Positions 6,767-14,109 of a stretch of DNA of 14,109 nucleotides are shown here, in pieces; positions within the stretch are counted from its first letter, which is position 1, and every line of letters starts with the position of its first letter. The position numbers and the translations under genes are program-made. The notes beneath the pieces are model-generated. The model made no database searches and was not told the origin of the DNA. It worked only from the letters and a program-made list of their open reading frames with translations. The stretch covers positions 1 through 14,109 of the forward strand of contig JBKDBK010000071.1 in assembly GCA_046315175.1 (NCBI GenBank). Reading direction: 5' to 3'. The stretch is from UBA8828 sp046315175 (GTDB lineage: Bacteria > Verrucomicrobiota > Verrucomicrobiia > Opitutales > UBA953).

Positions 6767-6811
6767 CTCATCCTGCGTATCTTACGCCTCCTTCGAATCC
6801 TACGTATCCCC
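6767..6811 (-). repeat. Five-unit 9-bp degenerate tandem repeat, minus-strand consensus TAGGATACG
   Basis: Read on the minus strand, units of exactly 9 bases follow each other: GGGGATACG, TAGGATTCG, AAGGAGGCG, TAAGATACG, CAGGATGAG. Positions 2-5 (mostly AGGA) are the best kept. The rest of 6496-6897 holds only further small palindromes: GCGAG-aa-CTCGC (6700-6711) and AACCC-gca-GGGTT (6824-6836). I found no gene in this 402-base gap. Confidence 0.6.
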
Positions 6812-6867
6812 TCTTAAAGGATCAACCCGCAGGGTTCACCTTCCCGAGCCCCCGAGCTAGAGAGCTA

Positions 6868-6893
6868 TATCTCCCGTGCCCCTGTGCCCCCGT
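6868..6893 (+). repeat. Direct repeat copy B, immediately after the ettA stop codon
   Basis: Second copy of the 26-base repeat seen at 6536-6561, differing at one base. It ends 5 bases from the ettA stop codon (6898-6900, minus strand), so it would form the start of the ettA 3' region. Confidence 0.75.
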
Positions 6894-6897
6894 TCGC

Positions 6898-8574
<1,677 letters not shown>

Positions 8575-8631
8575 CCTCCCATCGTCCCCCTCCGACCCCG
8601 GCGGGCAAGAGGAACCGCCCTCCCATCCCGC

Positions 8632-8660
8632 TTGACATTCCCCCGCGTCCCGGGGATAAC
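8632..8660 (+). promoter_or_regulatory. Promoter of the nusA-infB-rbfA operon
   Basis: A perfect -35 TTGACA (8632-8637), a 17-base spacer and a fair -10 GATAAC (8655-8660, four of six matches to TATAAT) predict a transcript starting near 8667. The spacer holds the inverted repeat CCCCG-N5-CGGGG (8641-8655). This is the best sigma70-type promoter in the window and it points at nusA. I could not find an equally clear promoter for the divergent ettA. Confidence 0.75.
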
Positions 8661-8669
8661 ACCTTTCAG

Positions 8670-8713
8670 TTCACCTTTCCGAAGGTGGGACCCTCCCGGG
8701 CCCCGCCTTTTTT
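8670..8713 (+). terminator. Leader terminator/attenuator upstream of nusA
   Basis: Within the predicted nusA leader, GGTGGGACCC (8684-8693), loop TCCC and GGGCCCCGCC (8698-8707) form a 10-step stem: eight Watson-Crick pairs, one G-T wobble and one A-C mismatch. TTTTTT follows at once (8708-8713), the form of an intrinsic terminator. A preceding hairpin CACCTT (8672-8677), UCCG loop, AAGGTG (8682-8687) uses bases 8684-8687 of the terminator foot, so the two structures compete. This layout predicts conditional termination before nusA. Confidence 0.65.
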
Positions 8714-8741
8714 GTCCCCCTTTCCCTTTTCACCCCGCGCC

Positions 8742-9986
8742 ATGAGCCAAGACATCAAGCCGTTCCTCCAGTACCTCGAGAAGGAGAAGCACATCTCCCG
8801 CCCCGACGCCTGCGCCCTCATCACCGAGGCCATCCGCTCCTCCGTCGAGAAATCCGTCATGCAGGGCCACGAGGTCGAGGTCTCGGCCGACCCCGACACC
8901 GGCAAGCTCGACGCCTGGGTCGTCTTCCGCGTCACCGACTCCGTCTCCGACGAGAAGCGCGAGGTCAACCCCTCCGAGGCCGCCAAGTACGACGCGTCCG
9001 CCAAGATCGGCGACCTCGTCCGCAAGCCCATCAGCGTCTCCGAGCTCGGACGCATCGCCGCCAAGACCACCCAGCAGCTCATCAACCAGCGCTTCCGCGC
9101 CATCGAGAAGGAGCACGTCTACCAGGAGTACAAGGACAAGGAGGGCGACATCGTCACCGGCACCGTCCGGCGCGTCGAGCGCGGCAACGTCATCGTCGAG
9201 CTGAGCAGCGCCGAGGCCATCCTGCCCTACCGCGAGCGCAGCCCCGGCGAGGACTTCCGCACCGGCGACCGCATCCGCGCCCTCCTCCTCAAGATCGACA
9301 TCACCCAGCGCGGCCCCGAGTTCATCCTCTCCCGCGCCAACCCCGCCTTCGTCCGCCGCCTCCTCGAGCTCGAGGTCGCCGAGATCGCCGACGGCACCGT
9401 CGTCATCGCCGCCATGGCCCGCGACCCCGGCTACCGCACCAAGATCGCCGTCGACTCGCGCGACGGCAAGGTCGACCCCGTCGGCGCCTGCGTCGGCGCC
9501 CGCGGCAGCCGCGTCCGCAACCTCGTCAAGGAGCTTAACAATGAGAAGGTCGACATCATCCGCTGGCAGGCCGAGCCCCTCAAGCTCCTCGAGGAGGCCA
9601 TCAAGCCCGCCAAGCCCCGCAACGTCCACGTCGACGAGCGCAACCGCCAGATCCACTTCGAGGTGGCCGAGGACGACATGCGCATCGCCATCGGCAAGGG
9701 CGGCCGCAACGCCCGCCTCACCTCCAAGCTCATGGGCTGGAGGCTCGACATCGCCAAGCTCTCCCAGGTCGCCGACAGCCCCGAGGCCAAGCTCGAGGCC
9801 ATGGCCCAGGACCTCGCCCGCCAGCTGGCCGTCGCCCCCGAGACCGCCGGCCGCCTCGTCGGCATGGGCATCACCTCGCTCGACGCCCTCCGCGACGTCG
9901 GCGCGGACGACCTCGCCGGCTCCGGCCTCTCCGCCGACGAGACCACCCAGGTCCTCGCCGCCATCGAGAAGCTCCGCCAGTCCTGA
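8742..9986 (+). CDS. nusA: Transcription elongation/termination factor NusA
   Basis: A 414-residue NusA, between the short Bacillus type (about 370) and E. coli (495). It binds RNA polymerase near the RNA exit channel, promotes pausing and hairpin-dependent termination, and joins antitermination complexes. The N-terminal domain covers about 1-128. The S1 domain (about 135-198) starts GDIVTGTVRRVERGNVIVEL. KH1 has VGARGSR (251-257) and KH2 has AIGKGGRNARL (316-326). A single C-terminal helix-hairpin-helix repeat (about 360-412) stands where E. coli has two acidic repeats. I chose ATG 8742 because MSQDIKPFLQYLEKEK matches the family N-terminus; an upstream in-frame GTG at 8685 would read through the leader terminator. 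No SD is present; the leader before the ATG is C/T-rich. It heads the nusA-infB-rbfA operon; rimP is not beside it. Confidence 0.96.
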   Translation: MSQDIKPFLQYLEKEKHISRPDACALITEAIRSSVEKSVMQGHEVEVSADPDTGKLDAWVVFRVTDSVSDEKREVNPSEAAKYDASAKIGDLVRKPISVSELGRIAAKTTQQLINQRFRAIEKEHVYQEYKDKEGDIVTGTVRRVERGNVIVELSSAEAILPYRERSPGEDFRTGDRIRALLLKIDITQRGPEFILSRANPAFVRRLLELEVAEIADGTVVIAAMARDPGYRTKIAVDSRDGKVDPVGACVGARGSRVRNLVKELNNEKVDIIRWQAEPLKLLEEAIKPAKPRNVHVDERNRQIHFEVAEDDMRIAIGKGGRNARLTSKLMGWRLDIAKLSQVADSPEAKLEAMAQDLARQLAVAPETAGRLVGMGITSLDALRDVGADDLAGSGLSADETTQVLAAIEKLRQS

Positions 9987-10015
9987 CCCCTCCTCCCTCC
10001 CCCATCCAGGCACGC

Positions 10016-12418
10016 ATGACCGACAAGAAGAAGACACCCGTCAAGAAGGGCCCCGCCACCCAGCGCTTCAGCGACGTGGCCAAGGAGCTCGGCGTCGAGG
10101 TCAAGCAGCTGCTCGCCTGGGTCGACGAGTTTGTCGACGCCAACCCCTCCTGGAAGGACTCCGTCTACAGCGAGGGCAAGAAGCCCTCCGCCTCCTCCAC
10201 CTGCGGCAAGTTCTACCGCGAGGAGCTCATGGCCTTCATCGCGCCCAAGCTCCCCAAGACCGAGCCCGCCCCCGCTCCCAAGCCCCCCAAGGCCCCCGAG
10301 CCCGCCCCCGCCGCCAAGGCCCCCCAGCCCAAGGCCCCCGAGGCGCCTCCCGCCCGCGCGCCCCTTCCCCCGCCCTCCACCGGCCCCGCCCTCCGCGCCA
10401 ACCCCCTGCCGACGCCCCCCGTCGCCCGCCCCGCCGCACCCCGGCCCGCGCCCCTGCCGCCCACGCCCCAGCGCGGCGACCGGCCGCCCATGACCGTGCG
10501 GCCCACCCCGCCTCCGCCGCCCCGGCCCGCCGCCCCCGCGCGGCCCGCCGCCCCCGTGGTCTCACGCCCCGCCGCCGCGCCCGAGTCCGTCGCTCCCGGC
10601 AGCAAGGGCAGCCTGACCATCCGGCCGCCCATCGTGGTGCGCGACTTCGCCATCGCCCTCAATCTCAAGCCCTTCCAGGTCGTCAGCGACCTCATGGCCC
10701 TCGGCAAGGTCGTCGCCATCAACGCGGTCGTCGAGGAGGCCGACGCCGTCAAGGTCGCCGAGCGCCACGGCTACATCCTCGAGATCCGCCACCGCGGCGA
10801 GGGCCAGCAGCCGGTCAGGAAGGTCGAGCCCAAGATCGACGAGAACGCGCCCGAGCTCCAGAAGCCCCGCCCCCCCGTCGTCTGCGTCCTCGGCCACGTC
10901 GACCACGGCAAGACCACCCTGCTCGACTTCTTCCGCAAGGCCAACGTCGCCGCGGGCGAGGCCGGCGGCATCACCCAGCGCATCGGCGCCTACAGCGTCG
11001 CCTACGCCGGCCCCAACAAGGAGTACGCCGGCCGCGCCGTCACCTTCCTCGACACCCCCGGCCACGCCGCCTTCGCCAAGATGCGCGAGCGCGGGGCCAG
11101 CGTGACCGACGTCGCCGTCCTCGTCGTCGCCGCCGACGACGGATTCATGCCCCAGACCGACGAGGCCCTCAAGTTCGCCCAGAAGCACGCTCGCGCCATC
11201 GTCGCCGCCGTCAACAAGGTCGATGCCAAGGGCGCCAACGTCGACCGCGTCAAGCAGCAGATGCAGCAGCGCGGCATCGCCCCCGAGGACTGGGGCGGCG
11301 AGACCGTCACCTGCCCCGTCTCCGCCCTCAAGGGCGACGGCATGGACGGCCTCCTCGAGTCCATCCTCCTCCAGGCCGACATCCTCGAGCTCAAGGCCAA
11401 CCCGACCTGCCCCGCGCGCGGCATCGTCATCGAGTCCCAGAAGGAGACCGGCCGCGGCCCCACCGCCACCGTCATCGTCCAGCAGGGCACCCTCAAGCCC
11501 GGCGACGCCTTCGCCTGCGGCGAGACCTGGTGCAAGGTCCGCGCCCTCATGGACGAGCAGGGCAAGCGCCTCGAGAAGGCCGGCCCCGGCACCCCCGCCC
11601 TCGTCCTGGGCTGGGACGATGTCCCCGCCCCCGGCGCCACCTTCCGCACCCTCAAGAACGACCGCGAGGCCCGCGAGATCGCCGACGAGGCCAAGCTCGC
11701 CGCCCGCAAGGCCGCCGAGAGCGCCCCCTCCCGCGCCCCCGCCCCCGTCGGCAAGCCCGGCATGTCCGACCTCGACAAGCTCATGGCCGCCCTCGCCGAG
11801 GACAAGGAGAAGGTCCTCCGCATCCTCCTCAAGGCCGACGTCAACGGCACCCTCGAGGCCCTCCGCGGCTGCCTCGAGGCCATCCCCCAGGACAAGGTCC
11901 GCCTCGAGGTCGTCGGCGGCTCCGTCGGCCCCATCACCCAGGGCGACGTCGCCCTGGCCGAGGCCGCCAAGGCCGCCATCGTCGCCTTCGACACCAAGCC
12001 CGACAACGGCGTGCCCGCCCTCATCAAGCGCGCCGGCCTCCGCGTCATCTCGCACGACATCATCTACATGCTCATCGAGCTCGTGCGCGAGGCCATGGCC
12101 GAGCTGCTCGACCCCATCAGCAAGGAGAACGCACTCGGCGCCGCCGAGATCCGCGCCGTCTTCGAGCTCAGCAAGGTCACCGTCGCCGGCTGCATGGTCA
12201 CCGAGGGCCTCCTCCGCCGCTCCGCCAAGGCCCGCGTCGTCCGCAAGGGCGAGGTCATCCACGCCGGCTCGCTCGAGACCCTCAAGCGCTTCAAGGACGA
12301 CGCCTCCGAGGTCAAGTCGGGCTTCGAGTGCGGCGCCCGCGTCTCGGGCTTCGAGGACTACCAGGTCGGCGACCGCATCGAGTGCTTCGAGCTCCTGCAG
12401 GTCCGCCCGACCCTCTGA
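10016..12418 (+). CDS. infB: Translation initiation factor IF-2
   Basis: This 800-residue GTPase places initiator tRNA on the 30S subunit and promotes subunit joining. A first IF2N-like domain (about 15-78, with SASST) is followed by an Ala/Pro/Lys-rich linker (about 80-195, including five prolines at 165-169). A second IF2N domain (about 200-262, VVRDFAIALNLKPFQVVSDL) comes next. G-domain motifs are GHVDHGKTT (293-301), DTPGH (346-350), NKVD (400-403) and a SAL-type G5. C-terminal domains contain GTLKPGDAF and the fMet-tRNA-binding end (FECGARVSGFEDYQVGDRIE). The switch I segment, usually GGITQHIGAY, reads GGITQRIGAY with Arg at 322. The gene lies 29 bases after nusA behind a C/T-rich leader without SD, and 3 bases before rbfA. 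Confidence 0.97.
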   Translation: MTDKKKTPVKKGPATQRFSDVAKELGVEVKQLLAWVDEFVDANPSWKDSVYSEGKKPSASSTCGKFYREELMAFIAPKLPKTEPAPAPKPPKAPEPAPAAKAPQPKAPEAPPARAPLPPPSTGPALRANPLPTPPVARPAAPRPAPLPPTPQRGDRPPMTVRPTPPPPPRPAAPARPAAPVVSRPAAAPESVAPGSKGSLTIRPPIVVRDFAIALNLKPFQVVSDLMALGKVVAINAVVEEADAVKVAERHGYILEIRHRGEGQQPVRKVEPKIDENAPELQKPRPPVVCVLGHVDHGKTTLLDFFRKANVAAGEAGGITQRIGAYSVAYAGPNKEYAGRAVTFLDTPGHAAFAKMRERGASVTDVAVLVVAADDGFMPQTDEALKFAQKHARAIVAAVNKVDAKGANVDRVKQQMQQRGIAPEDWGGETVTCPVSALKGDGMDGLLESILLQADILELKANPTCPARGIVIESQKETGRGPTATVIVQQGTLKPGDAFACGETWCKVRALMDEQGKRLEKAGPGTPALVLGWDDVPAPGATFRTLKNDREAREIADEAKLAARKAAESAPSRAPAPVGKPGMSDLDKLMAALAEDKEKVLRILLKADVNGTLEALRGCLEAIPQDKVRLEVVGGSVGPITQGDVALAEAAKAAIVAFDTKPDNGVPALIKRAGLRVISHDIIYMLIELVREAMAELLDPISKENALGAAEIRAVFELSKVTVAGCMVTEGLLRRSAKARVVRKGEVIHAGSLETLKRFKDDASEVKSGFECGARVSGFEDYQVGDRIECFELLQVRPTL

Positions 12419-12421
12419 GGG

Positions 12422-12784
12422 ATGTCCAACCGCCTCGTCCGCGTCGCCGAGCTGCTCCAGCGCGAGGTCTCCCAGCAGCTCCGCGCCCGCTGGCCCCAGG
12501 AGTCGGCCCGCATCACCCTCACCGACACCGTCGTCGCGCCCGACCTCGCCCAGGCCCGCATCCGCTACGCCGTCGTCGGCGGCCCCGAGCACGAGCTCGC
12601 CGCCGCCCGCCACCTCGCCGCCGTCCGCGGCGAGCTCCGCTCCCTCGTCGGCAAGGCCGTCACCCTCAAGCGCACGCCCGACCTCCGCTTCGTCCTCGAC
12701 GAGTCGGCCGAGCGCGGCATGCGCATCCGCAAGCTGCTCGACGACCTCGACGCCGCCCCCGGCTCGCCGCCCCCCGGCGCCTGA
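12422..12784 (+). CDS. rbfA: Ribosome-binding factor A
   Basis: A 120-residue single KH-like domain protein that binds the 30S subunit near helix 1 and the 3' end of 16S rRNA during late maturation. The start SNRLVRVAELLQREVSQQL and the end TPDLRFVLDESAERGMRIRKLLDDL are typical of the family; length is normal. Its ATG is 3 bases after the infB stop codon, so translation is probably coupled. Its own stop codon lies in the left arm of an inverted repeat shared with the convergent mcsB gene. No damage is seen. Confidence 0.95.
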   Translation: MSNRLVRVAELLQREVSQQLRARWPQESARITLTDTVVAPDLAQARIRYAVVGGPEHELAAARHLAAVRGELRSLVGKAVTLKRTPDLRFVLDESAERGMRIRKLLDDLDAAPGSPPPGA

Positions 12785-12800
12785 GCGCCCTCAGGGCGCC
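12776..12800. terminator. Inverted repeat holding both stop codons of rbfA and mcsB
   Basis: GGCGCCTGAG (12776-12785), loop CGCC, then CTCAGGGCGCC (12790-12800) pair over 10 bp with one bulged G. The + strand TGA at 12782-12784 ends rbfA, and the minus-strand TGA at 12791-12793 ends mcsB. Only 6 bases lie between the genes. It could act as a bidirectional terminator, but neither side has a T-run. Confidence 0.5.
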
Positions 12801-13858
12801 TTCGGCTCCGGGAAGCTTCCCAGCGCCTCGCGCGTGATCGCCGCCCGGCGCGCGTCCCGCGCGTCCGAGTCCAGCTCCGTCCCCGCCCGCAGCTGCACGT
12901 GCGCCGGCTGGCCCTCGATCATCAGGCGGTCGACCGTGACCCGGCGCTCCTCGGGCAGGATGCCCATGTCGCAGCCCAGCCGCAGCAGCGACAGGCTCGC
13001 CATCGACTCCGCGCTCGTCAGCAGCCGGGCGTGCCGCAGCAGCCCGAACGCCCGCGCGATCCGGTCCACGAACCGCTCGCCCTCCGTCTCCAGCAGCTTG
13101 CGCCGCGCGTTCTCCTCCTGCTCGACCACGTGCCGCACCCAGCCCGACAGGTGGCGCAGGATGGCGTCCTCGGGCATTCCGAGCGTCTGCTGGTTGGAGA
13201 CCTGGAAGATGTTGCCCGCGGCGTCCGAGCCCTCGCCCAGCCAGCCGCGCACCGCCAGCCCGTCCTGGCCCAGCGCCCGCGCCACCTTGTCCATGTGGCC
13301 CGCCAGGCAAAGCCCGGGCAGGTGCACCATGGCCGAGGCCCGCAGCCCCGTGCCCACGTTCGTCGGGCAGGCCGTCAGGAAGCCGAGCTGCTCCGAGAAG
13401 GCGAGGGGCAGGGCCGTCCCCAGGGCGTCGTCCAGCTGCTCCGCCTGGTGCCAGGCCGCCCGGAGGTGCCAGCCGCCCTTCACCACCTGCACGCGCAGGT
13501 GGTCCTCCTCGTTCACCATCACCGAGACCGTCTGGTCGCGGCTGATCAGCGCCGCGCCGCCCTTGCCGCCCGAGAGCTCCTTCGAGACCAGGTGCCGCTC
13601 GACCAGCGCCGCGCGCTCCAGCTCGGGCAGCGCCTCCATCCTCAGCTCGTGCGCCCGCCGGAACTTGGGCAGGCGACCGAGCGCGGACAGGCACAGCGAG
13701 GCCACCTCCGCGCGCTGCGGCGCCTTCGCCCACCCCGGGAACGGGTGGCCGCGCAGGTTGCGGGCCAGCCGGATGCGGGTCGACAGCACGATGGGCTGCT
13801 GCGCCCCGATCATGTGCGTCAGCTCGCTCTCCGAGGACAGGATCTCGTGGACGGACAT
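12791..13858 (-). CDS. mcsB: Protein arginine kinase McsB
   Basis: A 355-residue ATP:guanido phosphotransferase that phosphorylates arginine on proteins. In Bacillus this marks damaged proteins for ClpCP and inactivates the repressor CtsR. Visible motifs are IVLSTRIRLARNL (23-35), VNEEDH (115-120, catalytic acidic pair), LTACPTNVGTGLRASAMVHL (161-180, active-site C164) and VRGWLGEGSDAAGNIFQVSN (203-222). RDARRA (334-339) matches the RDxxRA phosphoarginine-sensing pocket of Bacillus McsB. All key parts are present and the length fits the family (about 350-365). It lies 5 bases after the upstream partner gene ending at 13864, and converges with rbfA. No ctsR or clpC is in the window, so its targets here are unknown. 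No SD precedes the ATG. Confidence 0.95.
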   Translation of the reverse strand: MSVHEILSSESELTHMIGAQQPIVLSTRIRLARNLRGHPFPGWAKAPQRAEVASLCLSALGRLPKFRRAHELRMEALPELERAALVERHLVSKELSGGKGGAALISRDQTVSVMVNEEDHLRVQVVKGGWHLRAAWHQAEQLDDALGTALPLAFSEQLGFLTACPTNVGTGLRASAMVHLPGLCLAGHMDKVARALGQDGLAVRGWLGEGSDAAGNIFQVSNQQTLGMPEDAILRHLSGWVRHVVEQEENARRKLLETEGERFVDRIARAFGLLRHARLLTSAESMASLSLLRLGCDMGILPEERRVTVDRLMIEGQPAHVQLRAGTELDSDARDARRAAITREALGSFPEPKAP

Positions 13859-13863
13859 GGCGG

Positions 13864-14109
13864 TCAGGCGAGCTGCGACTCCAGCTCGCGGATGAGGTCG
13901 CGCAGGCGGGCCGCCGCCTCGTAGTCCTCGGTCTCGACCGCCGCCTCCATCTCGCGCCGGGCCGCCTCAAGCCGCCGGCGCATCTGCTCCGGGCTCCGCG
14001 CGCCGGCCGGCGCGCGCCCGCGGGGCGCCGCCCCCAGCAGGTCCGTGCCGCCCCGCGGGCCGAGGAGCGGGGGCCGCCCCGGCCCGCAAACCCGGCCACC
14101 CCGCCGCCC
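13864..14109 (-). CDS. mcsA: McsA-like activator protein, C-terminal part only
   Basis: The last 81 residues of a gene cut by the right edge. A UVR-type coiled-coil motif fills residues about 43-80 of the visible part: MRRRLEAARREMEAA, then EDYEAAARLRDLIRELESQL at the very end. The pattern EDYExAAxLRDxIxELE is that of the UvrB/UvrC motif at the end of McsA and UvrB/UvrC. The preceding Gly/Pro/Arg-rich stretch contains one Cys (CGPGRP), possibly the tail of McsA's zinc-finger region, but the rest is outside the window. Position directly upstream of mcsB, with 5 bases between stop and start, is the main reason to call it McsA, which activates McsB. A different UVR-motif protein is possible. Confidence 0.75.
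   Translation of the reverse strand, partial: GRRGGRVCGPGRPPLLGPRGGTDLLGAAPRGRAPAGARSPEQMRRRLEAARREMEAAVETEDYEAAARLRDLIRELESQLA

Noticed and set aside
6507..6893. CRISPR array or tRNA gene in the yebC-ettA gap
   Set aside because: Repeat spacing is irregular, the units differ in length and stem sequence, and no cloverleaf or cas gene is seen.
8685..8741. GTG at 8685 as the nusA start
   Set aside because: It would add a Pro/Phe-rich tail encoded by the terminator stem and T-run; homology begins at MSQDIKPF.
8575..8741. rimP expected upstream of nusA
   Set aside because: The gap is only 167 bases and holds the promoter and leader; no room or reading frame for RimP exists, so it must be elsewhere in the genome.
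10562..12613. A 683-codon minus-strand frame opposite infB and rbfA
   Set aside because: Its Gly/Leu/Asp-rich product is the antisense mirror of IF2 codons; no family is recognisable.
9541..13895. Very long plus-strand frames (about 1098 and 890 codons) across nusA, infB, rbfA and mcsB
   Set aside because: They are out of frame with real, fully recognisable proteins and give Arg/Pro- or Ser/Pro-rich low-complexity products.

Overview
The window is high-GC DNA (roughly 70% by eye) from a Gram-negative-type bacterium. YidC carries the large periplasmic domain, and there is an exported sulfatase with a matching formylglycine-generating enzyme. A McsA/McsB arginine-kinase pair is also present. 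Together with the near absence of Shine-Dalgarno sequences before most housekeeping genes, this best fits the Planctomycetes-Verrucomicrobia-Chlamydiae superphylum, most likely a verrucomicrobium of the Opitutae type. That placement is inference; no rRNA gene is present to settle it.

Layout. Bases 1-2859 (minus strand) hold a catabolic block: the sulfatase, its modifying enzyme FGE overlapping it by 4 bp, and the 5' part of an exported esterase. This looks like part of a sulfated-polymer degradation locus. Bases 2937-6495 (plus strand) hold a small two-helix membrane protein with a channel-like pore region, then pyrE, yidC and yebC. A 402-base gap (6496-6897) is filled with short palindromes and degenerate tandem repeats. 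ettA (ABC-F) lies on the minus strand at 6898-8574. A divergent 167-base gap follows, with a good promoter and an apparent intrinsic terminator in the nusA leader. The transcription/translation operon nusA-infB-rbfA runs on the plus strand at 8742-12784. It converges on mcsA-mcsB (minus strand, mcsA cut by the right edge), and the two operons are separated by only 6 bases inside an inverted repeat that supplies both stop codons.

How the genes work together. Most of the window concerns making proteins and placing them correctly. NusA acts in transcription elongation and termination, IF2 and RbfA in initiation and 30S maturation, EttA in first-peptide-bond gating and YebC as a translation factor. 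YidC inserts membrane proteins, and McsA/McsB marks damaged proteins by arginine phosphorylation. The left end is an unrelated extracytoplasmic degradation function.

No mobile element, CRISPR array, tRNA or rRNA gene was seen. I found no wholly new multi-gene system. The strongest unexpected signals are the putative attenuator in front of nusA, the GGGTAGGG-plus-hairpin modules at 6507-6655, and the small protein with a degenerate potassium-channel pore.
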